Positions 1 to 8,403 of a DNA stretch of 55,418 nt are shown here, piece by piece. The stretch is from Acidimicrobiaceae bacterium (lineage in GTDB: Bacteria > Actinomycetota > Acidimicrobiia > Acidimicrobiales > Aldehydirespiratoraceae), in the NCBI GenBank assembly GCA_026706815.1, contig JAPOYA010000041.1:166500-221917 (forward strand). The letters run 5' to 3'. Every line of letters begins with the position of its first letter. Position 1 is the stretch's first letter. A program made the position numbers and the translations under genes. The notes beneath the pieces were generated by a model, which ran no database searches, was not told the origin of the DNA, and saw only the letters and a program-made list of their open reading frames with translations.

Positions 1-1
1 C

Positions 2-589
2 GGCGTCATCATCGACAACCGCAAGCTCTACGAGGAGGTGAGGGCTTACGTGTCGAGCATCACGCCCGCTCTGGCGGAGCGGGTCGAGTATTTCAATCCA
101 AAAGTCGAGAAGCTGCCGCTCTTTGAGCGCTACCACGTCCACGAGCAGCTGCGCAAGGCGCTCGACCGCAAGGTCTGGCTGCCGTCCGGTGGCTCGTTGA
201 TCATTGAGGCCACCGAGGCTCTCACCGTCATCGACGTCAACACGGGCAAGAATGTGGGCAGTTCGAGCCTTGAAGAGACGGTTTTCCGCAACAACCTCGA
301 AGCCGCCGAAGAGGTCGCGAACCAGCTGCGCTTGCGTGACATCGGCGGGATAATCGTGATCGATTTCGTCGACATGGAGATCGCCAAGAATCGATCTGAG
401 GTGATGAAGGTCTTCAGGGCCGCGCTGGCCCGCGACAAGACCCGTACGCAGGTATTCGATATTTCGGGACTCGGGCTGGTCGAGATGACCCGGAAGCGGA
501 TCGGCGAGGGTTTGCTGGAGTCCGTCTCTGATCTTTGCGGGACCTGCGACGGCGATGGACATGTCCTGATTGATGGTCTGATCGGTTGA
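2..589 (+). CDS. rne: Ribonuclease E/G, C-terminal part (partial at window start)
   Basis: The reading frame is open from base 2, so the gene starts outside the window; 195 residues remain. They match the catalytic core end of the RNase E/G family: the DVNTGKN segment with the metal-binding Asp, the LRDIGGIIVIDFVDM stretch with the second Asp, and the late GLGLVEMTRKR motif. The CGTCDGDG near the end resembles the zinc-link Cys region. The enzyme is a single-strand endoribonuclease for rRNA processing and mRNA decay. In many actinobacteria it precedes rplU-rpmA-obgE, as here. RNase E and G cannot be separated from this fragment, so the symbol is by context. No long C-terminal scaffold follows; the protein ends soon after the Cys motif. 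Confidence 0.9.
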   Translation, partial: GVIIDNRKLYEEVRAYVSSITPALAERVEYFNPKVEKLPLFERYHVHEQLRKALDRKVWLPSGGSLIIEATEALTVIDVNTGKNVGSSSLEETVFRNNLEAAEEVANQLRLRDIGGIIVIDFVDMEIAKNRSEVMKVFRAALARDKTRTQVFDISGLGLVEMTRKRIGEGLLESVSDLCGTCDGDGHVLIDGLIG

Positions 590-598
590 TCTGCCCGT

Positions 599-604
599 TA
601 GAAT
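599..604 (+). promoter_or_regulatory. -10 box of rplU (TAGAAT)
   Basis: TAGAAT lies 9 nt before the rplU ATG, inside the stop region of the RNase gene. No Shine-Dalgarno lies between, so the transcript would be leaderless or nearly so. No clear -35 is visible. Confidence 0.45.
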
Positions 605-613
605 TCCCCGCCT

Positions 614-922
614 ATGTACGCAGTAGTGAAGACCGGCGGCAAGCAGTACCGCGTGGAGCAGGGCCAGACCCTTTCGGTGGAGCGTTTGGGCGATCCTGGT
701 GCCGATGTCGAGCTCGCTCCGGTGATGCTGGTCGACGGTGACACCGTTCTCGCTACGCCCGACCAGCTGAAGAACGCTTCAGTGACCGCTCGGATAATCG
801 AGGAGCACAAGGGCCCGAAGATCAACGGGTTCCTCTACAAGAACAAGTCGAACAACCGCAAGCGGTGGGGCCATCGCCAGACTTTGGCCCTCATCGAGAT
901 CACCGCAATATCGAAGGGTTGA
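614..922 (+). CDS. rplU: 50S ribosomal protein L21
   Basis: This 102-residue protein begins MYAVVKTGGKQYRVEQGQ, the L21 signature, and has the family's usual length. The C-terminal half carries the basic YKNKSNNRKRWGHRQ segment that contacts 23S rRNA. It is a structural protein of the large subunit. It is followed 6 nt later by rpmA, so both are almost certainly co-transcribed. The ATG is the only sensible start; it follows a -10 box closely and has no ribosome binding site, which suggests leaderless translation. Confidence 0.97.
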   Translation: MYAVVKTGGKQYRVEQGQTLSVERLGDPGADVELAPVMLVDGDTVLATPDQLKNASVTARIIEEHKGPKINGFLYKNKSNNRKRWGHRQTLALIEITAISKG

Positions 923-928
923 TTTCAA

Positions 929-1180
929 ATGTCCAAGACCAAAGGCGGCGGTTCGACCCGCAACGGCCGCGATTCCAACGCTCAGCGCCTAGGCGTGAAG
1001 GTTTATGACGGTGGCCAGGTTCTTGCCGGGGCGATCATCGTCCGTCAACGGGGCACCAAGTTTCACCCCGGCAACAACGTCATGAGAGGTGGGGACGACA
1101 CCCTTTTCGCCACCTCCGACGGCACGGTGAAGTTCGGGCGCCGCCGCGGCCGCAAACTCGTTGACGTGATACCCGCCTAG
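929..1180 (+). CDS. rpmA: 50S ribosomal protein L27
   Basis: This 83-residue protein has the L27 pattern: a flexible N-terminus [16 protein letters not shown] that reaches the peptidyl-transferase centre, then [23 protein letters not shown] and GRRRGRK. There is no cleavable N-terminal extension of the kind seen in Firmicutes. It lies 6 nt after rplU and before obgE, the standard order. Length and motifs are complete. Confidence 0.97.
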   Translation: MSKTKGGGSTRNGRDSNAQRLGVKVYDGGQVLAGAIIVRQRGTKFHPGNNVMRGGDDTLFATSDGTVKFGRRRGRKLVDVIPA

Positions 1181-1270
1181 AGGCCGGAGAATCCTGTACG
1201 TCCGCTCCGCACGGGCGCCGCCGCGCAGACAGCGCTGTCTCGGTCTGAAAAGCCTGCACTGTCCGGGTAT

Positions 1271-1323
1271 GCAGAGTGTCTAGACTGGCGCAGAGTGTCT
1301 AGGCTGGCACTGTCTAGGCTGGC
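1271..1323 (+). repeat. Tandem repeat with three -10-like boxes before obgE
   Basis: Two 19-bp units (1271-1289 and 1290-1308) differ at one base, and a shortened third unit of 15 bp follows (1309-1323). Each unit holds a TAGACT or TAGGCT box (1281, 1300, 1315). The last box lies 6 nt before the obgE GTG, the leaderless spacing seen elsewhere in this window. The repeats therefore look like multiplied promoter -10 elements. Confidence 0.6.
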
Positions 1324-1326
1324 ACA

Positions 1327-2568
1327 GTGTCCACTTTCATCGATGAGTGCAACCTGCATGTCTCCGCCGGCGACGGCGGCGCGGGCTGCGTCGCGTTCAG
1401 GCGTGAGTCCCATGTGTCCAAGGGTGGACCCGACGGCGGCGACGGCGGCGACGGCGGGTCGATCTGGTTGGTAGCGGACCGCAACGTGGCTTCGTTGCTG
1501 GCATTTCGCGACCACCCCCATCGCAGGGCTCCCAATGGCACCCATGGCGGAGGATCCAAACGCCACGGGGCCCGAGGCTCAGACCTTGATGTCGCAGTAC
1601 CGATGGGGACTGTGGTGTTGGACCATGACACTCGTGAACCGCTCGCCGATCTGGTCGACAACGGTGACCGTTGGCTGGCGGCGCAGGCCGGTGAGGGCGG
1701 ACGCGGGAACGCCCGGTTCCTGTCGAACCACAGACGGGCGCCTGCTTTCGCCGAGCAGGGTGAGCACGGCGAACAGCGCTGGCTGCGACTCGAGCTCAAA
1801 CTTCTCGCCGACGTCGCGATCATAGGTTTTCCCAACGTCGGGAAATCAACGCTGATCAGTCGCATTTCGGCGGCAAAACCCAAGATCGCCGACTACCCGT
1901 TCACCACTCTCGAGCCCAATCTCGGAGTCGTCCGCACCGATGACGGTTTCGAGATGGTTCTTGCGGACATCCCCGGCCTGATAGAAGGAGCGAGCGAGGG
2001 CAGGGGATTGGGCCACCGATTCCTGCGCCATGTCGAACGGGCGCAGGTCCTGTTGGTGCTGCTTGACCTGGCTCCGTGGGACGGGGTGTCGCCGCACGGG
2101 CAACTGCAGGTGCTGCTCCGCGAGCTGGGCTCCTACCGGCCAGAGTTGCTGGAGCGGCCGCGTCTGGTGGTCGGAAGCCGTGCCGACATGGCGCCCGGAC
2201 ACAGCTACGACGGCCTCGCGACCTCCTCGGTGACCGGCGCGGGGATCTCCGAGCTGACAGGCGAACTCGTTGCTCTGGTGTCGGCGAGCAGGGCCAGAGA
2301 GCCCGAAGCGATCACGACCACGATCCATCGACCTGTTTCCAATGAGATCCAGATCAGACGCCATGACGACGGTTCCTGGGAGGTGCTGGGCCGAGCGGCT
2401 CGGCGAGCGGTCGCGCTCAGTGATCTGACCGACGATCAGGCGTTGGCTCATGCGACGGAACGACTCCAGCAGCTCGGCGTCAACACGGCGTTGGCGCGAG
2501 CGGGGCTGCGCAGCGGCGACGAGGTCCGTATCGGCGATTTCAGCTTTGAATACGAAGAGGATTCATGA
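1327..2568 (+). CDS. obgE: GTPase ObgE/CgtA
   Basis: The 413-residue protein has all three parts of actinobacterial Obg. The Gly-rich Obg domain comes first (about 1-158, many GDGG repeats). The G domain follows from about 160 with GFPNVGKST as P-loop, DIPGL as G3, and a modified G4 around GSRAD. The C-terminal OCT-type extension (about 335-413) ends in SFEYEED. It is an essential ribosome-assembly and stress GTPase. The GTG start at 1327 gives the conserved MSTFIDE N-terminus. It has no ribosome binding site and a -10 box 6 nt upstream. The stop overlaps the proB start (ATGA). Confidence 0.95.
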   Translation: MSTFIDECNLHVSAGDGGAGCVAFRRESHVSKGGPDGGDGGDGGSIWLVADRNVASLLAFRDHPHRRAPNGTHGGGSKRHGARGSDLDVAVPMGTVVLDHDTREPLADLVDNGDRWLAAQAGEGGRGNARFLSNHRRAPAFAEQGEHGEQRWLRLELKLLADVAIIGFPNVGKSTLISRISAAKPKIADYPFTTLEPNLGVVRTDDGFEMVLADIPGLIEGASEGRGLGHRFLRHVERAQVLLVLLDLAPWDGVSPHGQLQVLLRELGSYRPELLERPRLVVGSRADMAPGHSYDGLATSSVTGAGISELTGELVALVSASRAREPEAITTTIHRPVSNEIQIRRHDDGSWEVLGRAARRAVALSDLTDDQALAHATERLQQLGVNTALARAGLRSGDEVRIGDFSFEYEEDS

Positions 2569-3671
2569 GTCTCAGCGACACAGTTGTGGTGAAGATCGGG
2601 ACGTCGTCGATCACCGACGATGAAGGCGTCGTGCAGCGGTCCCGCATCGCCAAGTTGTGCGCCGAAGTGGCTGGTCTGCGCGTCGACGGCTACGGGGTCG
2701 TCGTGGTTACCTCAGGCGCTATTGCTGCGGGTCTGCCGGAGTTGGGAATGGGCGGGGGCAAACGGCCGAAAGACATTCGGACGCTGCAAGCCGTGGCGAC
2801 TGTGGGACAGAGTGCGCTGATGGCGGTGTATCGCGAAGAGTTCGCTTCGCACGGTCTCATTGCCGGCCAGGTTCTGCTGATCCCCCTCGATTTCATTGTG
2901 CGATCTCAGTACTTGCACGCCCGCCAGACCCTGGAGCGGCTGCTGGAGCTCGGCGTCGTCCCGGTGGTGAACGAGAACGACGCCATCGCAGACGACGAGA
3001 TCCGTTTCGGCGACAACGATCGGATCGCCGCTCTGGTTGCGAATCTGGTTGATGCGGTCCGTCTGGTGCTGTTGACAGATACGCCCGGCGTGCTGACCGC
3101 AGATCCTCGCAGCGATGCGGACGCGTCATTGATCGAGGAAATCGTCCGGATCGACCATCAGACCGAGGCGCTTGTGGGTGGTGCGGGTTCGGCTCGGGGC
3201 AGTGGCGGCATGGCTTCCAAACTCAACGCCGCGAAGATCGCCGCATGGTCGGGCGTCTCTTCGGTGATCGCGGATGCTCATCGTGACCAGGTGCTGCGTG
3301 ACGCGGTAGCGGGCGTCGCCGGCAGCGGCACGATGGTGCATGCCCGAGAAAGCCGCCTCCCAGCGAGAAAGCTCTGGATCGCGTTCGCGGTCGGGGCTCA
3401 GGGGACGATCACCGTTGACGGTGGCGCTCGCCAGGCTCTCGAACGGGGCAAGTCGCTGCTGGCGGCCGGCGTGCGCGGAGTCGATGGGTTGTTTGGTGCG
3501 GGATCGCCTGTTGAGGTGGTCGATGATGACGCAGTCGTCTTTGCCAAGGGACTGACCCGTCACGGCTCTGATGATCTGCGAGCCGTAGCGGGTCGTCGGA
3601 GTGGCGATCTTCCCCCGGGAGCGCTGCATCTGGTCATTCACGCCGATGACCTGGTGACTGTGCCGGCCTGA
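2565..3671 (+). CDS. proB: Glutamate 5-kinase
   Basis: The 368-residue protein phosphorylates glutamate in the first step of proline synthesis. The amino-acid kinase domain (about 1-260) shows VVKIGTSSI, VVVTSGAIAAG, and the NENDAIADDEIRFGDND active-site stretch. A C-terminal PUA domain (about 280-360) begins near ARKLWIAFAVGAQG. The ATG overlaps the obgE stop by 4 nt, so translation is coupled. The next pathway enzyme, proA, lies 2.5 kb downstream, separated by pspA and murJ on the other strand. Confidence 0.95.
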   Translation: MSLSDTVVVKIGTSSITDDEGVVQRSRIAKLCAEVAGLRVDGYGVVVVTSGAIAAGLPELGMGGGKRPKDIRTLQAVATVGQSALMAVYREEFASHGLIAGQVLLIPLDFIVRSQYLHARQTLERLLELGVVPVVNENDAIADDEIRFGDNDRIAALVANLVDAVRLVLLTDTPGVLTADPRSDADASLIEEIVRIDHQTEALVGGAGSARGSGGMASKLNAAKIAAWSGVSSVIADAHRDQVLRDAVAGVAGSGTMVHARESRLPARKLWIAFAVGAQGTITVDGGARQALERGKSLLAAGVRGVDGLFGAGSPVEVVDDDAVVFAKGLTRHGSDDLRAVAGRRSGDLPPGALHLVIHADDLVTVPA

Positions 3672-3699
3672 CGGCTGCTGGCGCCCAACGACGGCCCGT

Positions 3700-4476
3700 C
3701 TAGGGACTGTCGGGGTTGCCGGCCGACTCGGTTATCGCGCCGGGTGCTCCTGGAGCTTCGATTCCGAGGTTGGTGCGGATCGCGTCGAGCCGTGACTGTG
3801 CCTCGATCTTGCGAGCTGCTTTTTCGACTTCGTGCACCTGGGCCTCAACGCTGCCCTCGGTGAGCTCAGCGGTGGCCTTGGCCTTGGCGTAGCGGGCCTC
3901 GATCTTGTCGCGGACCTGGTCGAAGGTCGGAATGTCCTCGCCTACTGCTTCGGACAGTGTGCGCATCGCCGAGTTGACAGTCTCCTGCATCTTTGCTTGA
4001 TCGAGTTGGCTCAACAACGCTTGGCGCTGCCCGAGCTTCTTCTGCAGCAAGTCTGCGTTCTGTTCAACCGCCGCTTTGGCTTGATCAGCAGCGTCAGAGG
4101 CTTGGAAGTGGAGGCTCTTGAGGGTCTCGATCTCCTCTTCGAGAGTGATGAGCCGGTTGGCGAACTGTTCAGCCGCGTCTGTGTAGCGCTCCATGCTCTC
4201 GCGGTTCCCGGCGCGTGCGGCGTCATCGGCCATCTTCACGGCCTGGCGGGCGTTGCCGTTGATGCGCTCCAATTCTTCAATCGCACGGTTGAGTCGCAGT
4301 TCGGTCTGCTTCTGGTTGGCTATGACGTTGGCTGCCTGCCCGCGAAGTCGAGTGTGTTGGTCCTTGGCCTCGTTGATGGCCTGTTCCAGTTGGACTTTCG
4401 GGTCAGCGGACTGCTCGAAATCTTCGTTTCGCTTCGCGAGGAAGTAGTTCCAACGCTTCTTCAGATACTGCAGCAT
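3700..4476 (-). CDS. pspA: PspA/IM30 (Vipp1) family membrane-stress protein
   Basis: The 258-residue, highly charged protein is nearly all alpha-helix with long coiled-coil heptads. The N-terminus MLQYLKKRWNYFLAKRNEDFEQSADPK is replaced in part from the classic amphipathic helix but keeps the typical DP-K-x-LEQAI-E motif that opens the PspA core. No transmembrane segment is seen. The family coats and stabilises damaged inner membrane by forming ESCRT-III-like polymers. It lies 33 nt downstream of murJ on the same strand, so the two may be co-transcribed. The Pro/Gly/Ala-rich tail after about residue 235 looks disordered. Confidence 0.85.
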   Translation of the reverse strand: MLQYLKKRWNYFLAKRNEDFEQSADPKVQLEQAINEAKDQHTRLRGQAANVIANQKQTELRLNRAIEELERINGNARQAVKMADDAARAGNRESMERYTDAAEQFANRLITLEEEIETLKSLHFQASDAADQAKAAVEQNADLLQKKLGQRQALLSQLDQAKMQETVNSAMRTLSEAVGEDIPTFDQVRDKIEARYAKAKATAELTEGSVEAQVHEVEKAARKIEAQSRLDAIRTNLGIEAPGAPGAITESAGNPDSP

Positions 4477-4508
4477 GGGTCAATCGTAGTGCCTCGACGT
4501 GCTCATAG

Positions 4509-6152
4509 TCAGCCACGGTGTGAGAAGACCTTGCGGAGAGGGTCCACCAAGAGGCGGGTTTCCTGCACCCCGATACGAGAACCGATGGCCACATAGCTGA
4601 TCAACGCGACCCCGATCACCACGGGTGCGTCGACCAACAGCGGAAGATCCACCAGGAGCAGCCTGAGCACGGCGGTGAGCAAGAAAGCGCCGGCGGCGGC
4701 TGCCGCGGGCTTGCAGAGCGACTGGAGAGGGTTGGCCATGCGGGGAAGATGATCGCGGCACAGCAGCGACAGGAGTATCAGCTCGACCCAGGCGCCGAGT
4801 GCCGAAGCGCCGGACAGGCCCACTGCTCCGAGGCGAACCGAACCTTCGACGTCCCGCAGATTCTCAGCCAGCGGTGCAAGCGAGAACCAGTCTCCGGCTG
4901 TTGTCAGACCGCTGGTTGTGACGATCACCCGGTCCAGCGAGAACATGATGAGCAGCGCAACCGCGGTTGAGACCACCACTCGGACACCGGCGATTCGAGC
5001 CGGTCCTCGGGTGTCGCCGAACGCGTAGCAGGTGTTCTGAAGCAGACGACTGGCTCCGATTGCGGGCAGCCCGATTGCATAGGCGCCGAGCACGAACCAC
5101 ACCAGGATCGCGTCGTTGCGATCGAACTGGCCGCCTTCGAACAGGATCCGGACGATCAGGTCACCCGCCACGAGCGCCACGAACGAGGCCAACAGCATCC
5201 AAAAGGCGATCTGTTGGAGACCCTTTTGGCAGCGCTGCCCGAGTTGTTCTCGATCCTTTAGCAGCCGCGACAATTCGGGGAGTTCCGCCGCGGCGACGCT
5301 CATGGCGAAAAGGCTCACCGGCAGCGTGTAGAGGAGTTGCGCCTTGATCAACGCGGCGATTGCGCCGGTAGCGAGGAGAGTGGCGAGCATGAGGTCCAGA
5401 TAGGCCGAGACCTGCACGACGCCGCGCCCGAGTACTGCAGGCACGAATCGCCGGCGGACTTCAAGCACCGACGGATCTTGAGCGGTGAGTCGAAATCGTA
5501 TTCCGCGGGCCAGCCGCAGGACCGTCGGCAGTTGGATCAACAGTTGCAACAGCGCACCGATTGTGACTGCGAGGGCGAGGCCTCGGGCTGCGTCGACGAG
5601 GTCCCAGTCCCTGACCCACATCAGGCACAGCGCAAGGATCTGGCAGGCGTTCCAGATGACCGGTGCGACATAGGGCAGGAAGAAGCGGCGGTGGCTGTTG
5701 AGAACGCCGAGGCACCACGCCGACATCACCAGGAATCCCATTCCCAGCGCCATGATCTGAACCAGATCGACGACGATCTCGAACTTCGGGCCGCTCAGCC
5801 CGAACGCCAGCACGGAGGTGATCGGCCGGGCTGCGAGAACGAACACGCCCACGCAGACGCCGGTCACAGCCAGCAGCAGAGCACCGACCGCACCGGCGAC
5901 ACGGCTTGACTCCTTCGGGTCCTCTTCGTCGAGGAGCTTGCTGTAGACGGGTACGAACGAGGCCGAAAGCACCCCTTCGCCCAACAGATTCTGCAGCAGG
6001 TTCGGGATTTGGGAAGCGGCCGAGAAGGCGTCGGCCGCGATTCCGAGTCCGAACACCCGGCTGGCCACGAGTTCGCGCAGCAGTCCCGACGCTCTCGACA
6101 GGGCGATCCCCAAAGCGACTAGCACAGACCCGCTTCGTTTCGGCGCCGACAC
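4509..6152 (-). CDS. murJ: Lipid II flippase MurJ (MviN family)
   Basis: The protein of 547 residues has about 14 hydrophobic segments and the MOP-superfamily MurJ hallmarks: SRASGLLRELVASRVFG near the start, AADAFSAASQIPNLLQNLLGEG, and SFVPVYSKLL. It is the essential flippase for the peptidoglycan precursor lipid II. The open frame runs further upstream across proA, but that would overlap the divergent gene. I chose the GTG at 6152, which is preceded by AAAGGA about 9 nt upstream and gives a normal N-terminus (MSAPKRSGSVL). It stops before pspA. No kinase-like or FHA extension is fused, unlike mycobacterial MurJ. Confidence 0.9.
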   Translation of the reverse strand: MSAPKRSGSVLVALGIALSRASGLLRELVASRVFGLGIAADAFSAASQIPNLLQNLLGEGVLSASFVPVYSKLLDEEDPKESSRVAGAVGALLLAVTGVCVGVFVLAARPITSVLAFGLSGPKFEIVVDLVQIMALGMGFLVMSAWCLGVLNSHRRFFLPYVAPVIWNACQILALCLMWVRDWDLVDAARGLALAVTIGALLQLLIQLPTVLRLARGIRFRLTAQDPSVLEVRRRFVPAVLGRGVVQVSAYLDLMLATLLATGAIAALIKAQLLYTLPVSLFAMSVAAAELPELSRLLKDREQLGQRCQKGLQQIAFWMLLASFVALVAGDLIVRILFEGGQFDRNDAILVWFVLGAYAIGLPAIGASRLLQNTCYAFGDTRGPARIAGVRVVVSTAVALLIMFSLDRVIVTTSGLTTAGDWFSLAPLAENLRDVEGSVRLGAVGLSGASALGAWVELILLSLLCRDHLPRMANPLQSLCKPAAAAAGAFLLTAVLRLLLVDLPLLVDAPVVIGVALISYVAIGSRIGVQETRLLVDPLRKVFSHRG

Positions 6153-6216
6153 TGGTTGTGGTCCTTTCACCGATCGAGGGGCCTTGACTTCTGTCAAGAC
6201 TACTGCGCCAGTCCGG

Positions 6217-6222
6217 TACGCT
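6217..6222 (+). promoter_or_regulatory. -10 box of proA (TACGCT)
   Basis: TACGCT lies exactly 6 nt before the GTG at 6229. This spacing would place transcription start on the GTG itself. A TTGACT at 6184 is 27 nt upstream, too far to act as its -35. Confidence 0.4.
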
Positions 6223-6228
6223 GAGGAA

Positions 6229-7482
6229 GTGATCAGCCAAACCACTCCCATAGCCGAACTCGCGGCCCGTGCCAAAGCTGCTTCGCGCGCGGTGGCCGCA
6301 GCCAGCACTGAAGAAAAGGACGCCGCTCTGTTGGCGGCTGCAGATCTGCTCGTTGCCAACGCCGAAACAGTGCTGGAGGCCAACGCTGTTGATGTGGCAC
6401 AAGCCACCGCGCAGGGCATGGCGACCCCTCTGGTCGACCGGCTGCGGCTCGATCAGCAACGCATCGAAGCGATGGCCGACGGGCTTCGCAAGGTCGCAGC
6501 TCTGGAGGATCCGGTCGCCCGGATCAACGGTGGTTGGGTGCGCCCCAACGGCCTTCGTATTGAGCGGGTGCATGTGCCGCTGGGCGTCGTGGCGATCATC
6601 TACGAGAGTCGCCCGAATGTGACAAGCGATGCGTTCGGCCTCTGCCTCAAGTCGGGGAATGCGGCCTTCCTGCGGGGTTCTTCGTCGGCGATCAATTCCA
6701 ATCTGGCGATATCGGCGGTGCTGCGTGAAGCGCTGGAGAAGGTGGGGCTTCCGGCTGATGCGCTCGTGGTTGTGGACGACACGAGTCGTGAAGCGGCGGT
6801 CGAGTTCATGCAACAGGACGACTGCATCGACTGTCTCATTCCCCGTGGCGGGCCTTCTCTGATCCAGTCGATCCTCGACAACGCCACGGTTCCCTATGTC
6901 ATCGACGGGGCGGGCAACTGCCACGTCTACGTCGATGCCGCGGCCGACCTCGACATGGCTACCGACATCGTCTTCAACGCCAAGACTCAGCGAACCGGTG
7001 TCTGCAACGCGGCTGAATCGCTCGTGGTCCATCGCGACGTCGCCGCAGAGTTCTTGCCGCGGACGGTAGTGGCCCTCGAGGGTGTTGAACTGGTCGGTGA
7101 CGAGGCCTCGCGCCGGATCTCCCCGACGATCCGCGCCGCTGAGCCGGCTGACTTCGCAACGGAGTTCCTCGACATGAAGATGAGCGTCAAGGTGGTGAAC
7201 GACCTTGACGAGGCGATCAGCCATGTCGCAGAGACTTCCACCGGGCACAGCGCAGCGATCGTCACCAGCGATGTTCGCGCCGCGGACCGTTTCGCGCGTG
7301 AGGTGGATGCAGCCGCGGTGCTGGTGAACGCTTCGACTCGCTTTGTCGACGGCGAGGAGTTCGGCTTCGGCGCCGAGATCGGCATTTCCACTCAGAAGCT
7401 GCACGCCCGCGGCCCTATGGGGCTTGAACAGTTGACGACCTGCAAGTTTGTTGTGCGCGGCAACGGCCACGTTCGACCTTGA
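6229..7482 (+). CDS. proA: Gamma-glutamyl phosphate reductase
   Basis: The 417-residue enzyme reduces gamma-glutamyl phosphate to glutamate semialdehyde, the second step of proline synthesis. It shows the aldehyde dehydrogenase-like fold motifs: VPLGVVAIIYESRPNVT, the CLKSGNAAFLRG cofactor loop, CIDCLIPRGG, and the active-site Cys in AKTQRTGVCNAAE. The frame is open from a TTG at 6184, but the GTG at 6229 fits better because a -10 box precedes it by 6 nt and the family N-terminus begins near there. It is divergent from murJ. Confidence 0.95.
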   Translation: MISQTTPIAELAARAKAASRAVAAASTEEKDAALLAAADLLVANAETVLEANAVDVAQATAQGMATPLVDRLRLDQQRIEAMADGLRKVAALEDPVARINGGWVRPNGLRIERVHVPLGVVAIIYESRPNVTSDAFGLCLKSGNAAFLRGSSSAINSNLAISAVLREALEKVGLPADALVVVDDTSREAAVEFMQQDDCIDCLIPRGGPSLIQSILDNATVPYVIDGAGNCHVYVDAAADLDMATDIVFNAKTQRTGVCNAAESLVVHRDVAAEFLPRTVVALEGVELVGDEASRRISPTIRAAEPADFATEFLDMKMSVKVVNDLDEAISHVAETSTGHSAAIVTSDVRAADRFAREVDAAAVLVNASTRFVDGEEFGFGAEIGISTQKLHARGPMGLEQLTTCKFVVRGNGHVRP

Positions 7483-7514
7483 CGGGAGTCGACGGCCGCT
7501 AGCCTTGAACGTCT

Positions 7515-8396
7515 ATGCCATTTCGTTTCGAAGACGCCGCGTCTCTGAGAGACGGCCTGCGGCGGGTCGACTATCTCTCTGACGAGGGCATCGCCGGCGT
7601 CGTCTATCTCGCTGATCGACTGCAGAAGCCGGTTCTGGTCGAAGGACCGGCCGGCACCGGCAAGACGCAGTTGGCCAAAAGCGTCTCTGAGGTTCTCGGA
7701 ACACGGCTGATTCGCCTGCAGTGTTACGAGGGTCTCGATGAGGCCAAAGCGCTGTACGAGTGGAACTACAAAAAGCAGCTCCTGCGCATTCAGAGCGACC
7801 GCAGCGACGAGCATGACTGGGCGGGCGTCTCAGAGGACATCTTCTCCGAAGAGTTCTTGCTCACGCGGCCCCTGCTGGAGGCGATCAGCGCTCCTGACCC
7901 GGTGGTGCTGCTGATCGACGAGGTCGACCGCGTCGAGGTGGAGACTGAGGCGCTCCTGCTCGAGATTCTGTCCGACTATCAGGTTTCGATTCCTGAACTC
8001 GGCACGATCGAAGCCAAACAGATTCCGCTTGTGTTTCTGACCTCCAACAACACCCGCGAGCTTTCTGAGGCTCTGAAACGACGTTGTTTGTACCTCCACG
8101 TCGACTATCCGGACCTTGAACGGGAAAAGGAGATCGTGCTCACCAAGGTTCCCGGCATCACCGAGAATCTGGCCGATCAGGTTGCCCGGGTGGTGCGTTC
8201 GATTCGCCAGGTCGAGTTGAAGAAGGCGCCGTCGGTGTCTGAGACGATCGACTGGGCCAAGACTCTGGTGCTGCTGGGTGTTGAGAAGATCGAGGAGCAG
8301 ACCGCGAGCGACACGCTCAACATTCTTCTCAAGTACCAGAGCGACATACGCAAGGCGGCGAAGGAGTTGGTGACCGCCGACGGCGTGAGCGTCTGA
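7515..8396 (+). CDS. MoxR-type AAA+ ATPase
   Basis: The 293-residue protein has a Walker A motif (GPAGTGKTQLA, about 42), a Walker B motif (VVLLIDEVDR, about 131) and sensor 1 (VFLTSNNTREL). It belongs to the MoxR/CoxD group, which acts as a chaperone for metalloenzyme maturation together with a VWA partner. The partner follows 8 nt later, so they form an operon. A TAGCCT -10 box at 7500 lies 9 nt before the ATG. No target such as a CO dehydrogenase is nearby, so the substrate cannot be named. Confidence 0.85.
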   Translation: MPFRFEDAASLRDGLRRVDYLSDEGIAGVVYLADRLQKPVLVEGPAGTGKTQLAKSVSEVLGTRLIRLQCYEGLDEAKALYEWNYKKQLLRIQSDRSDEHDWAGVSEDIFSEEFLLTRPLLEAISAPDPVVLLIDEVDRVEVETEALLLEILSDYQVSIPELGTIEAKQIPLVFLTSNNTRELSEALKRRCLYLHVDYPDLEREKEIVLTKVPGITENLADQVARVVRSIRQVELKKAPSVSETIDWAKTLVLLGVEKIEEQTASDTLNILLKYQSDIRKAAKELVTADGVSV

Positions 8397-8403
8397 TCTC
8401 GCA

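Noticed and set aside
5461..7470. A 669-codon open frame on the minus strand across proA
   Set aside because: It is antisense to a clear proA and its far part repeats the murJ region in another frame. It has no family motifs; high GC keeps it open.
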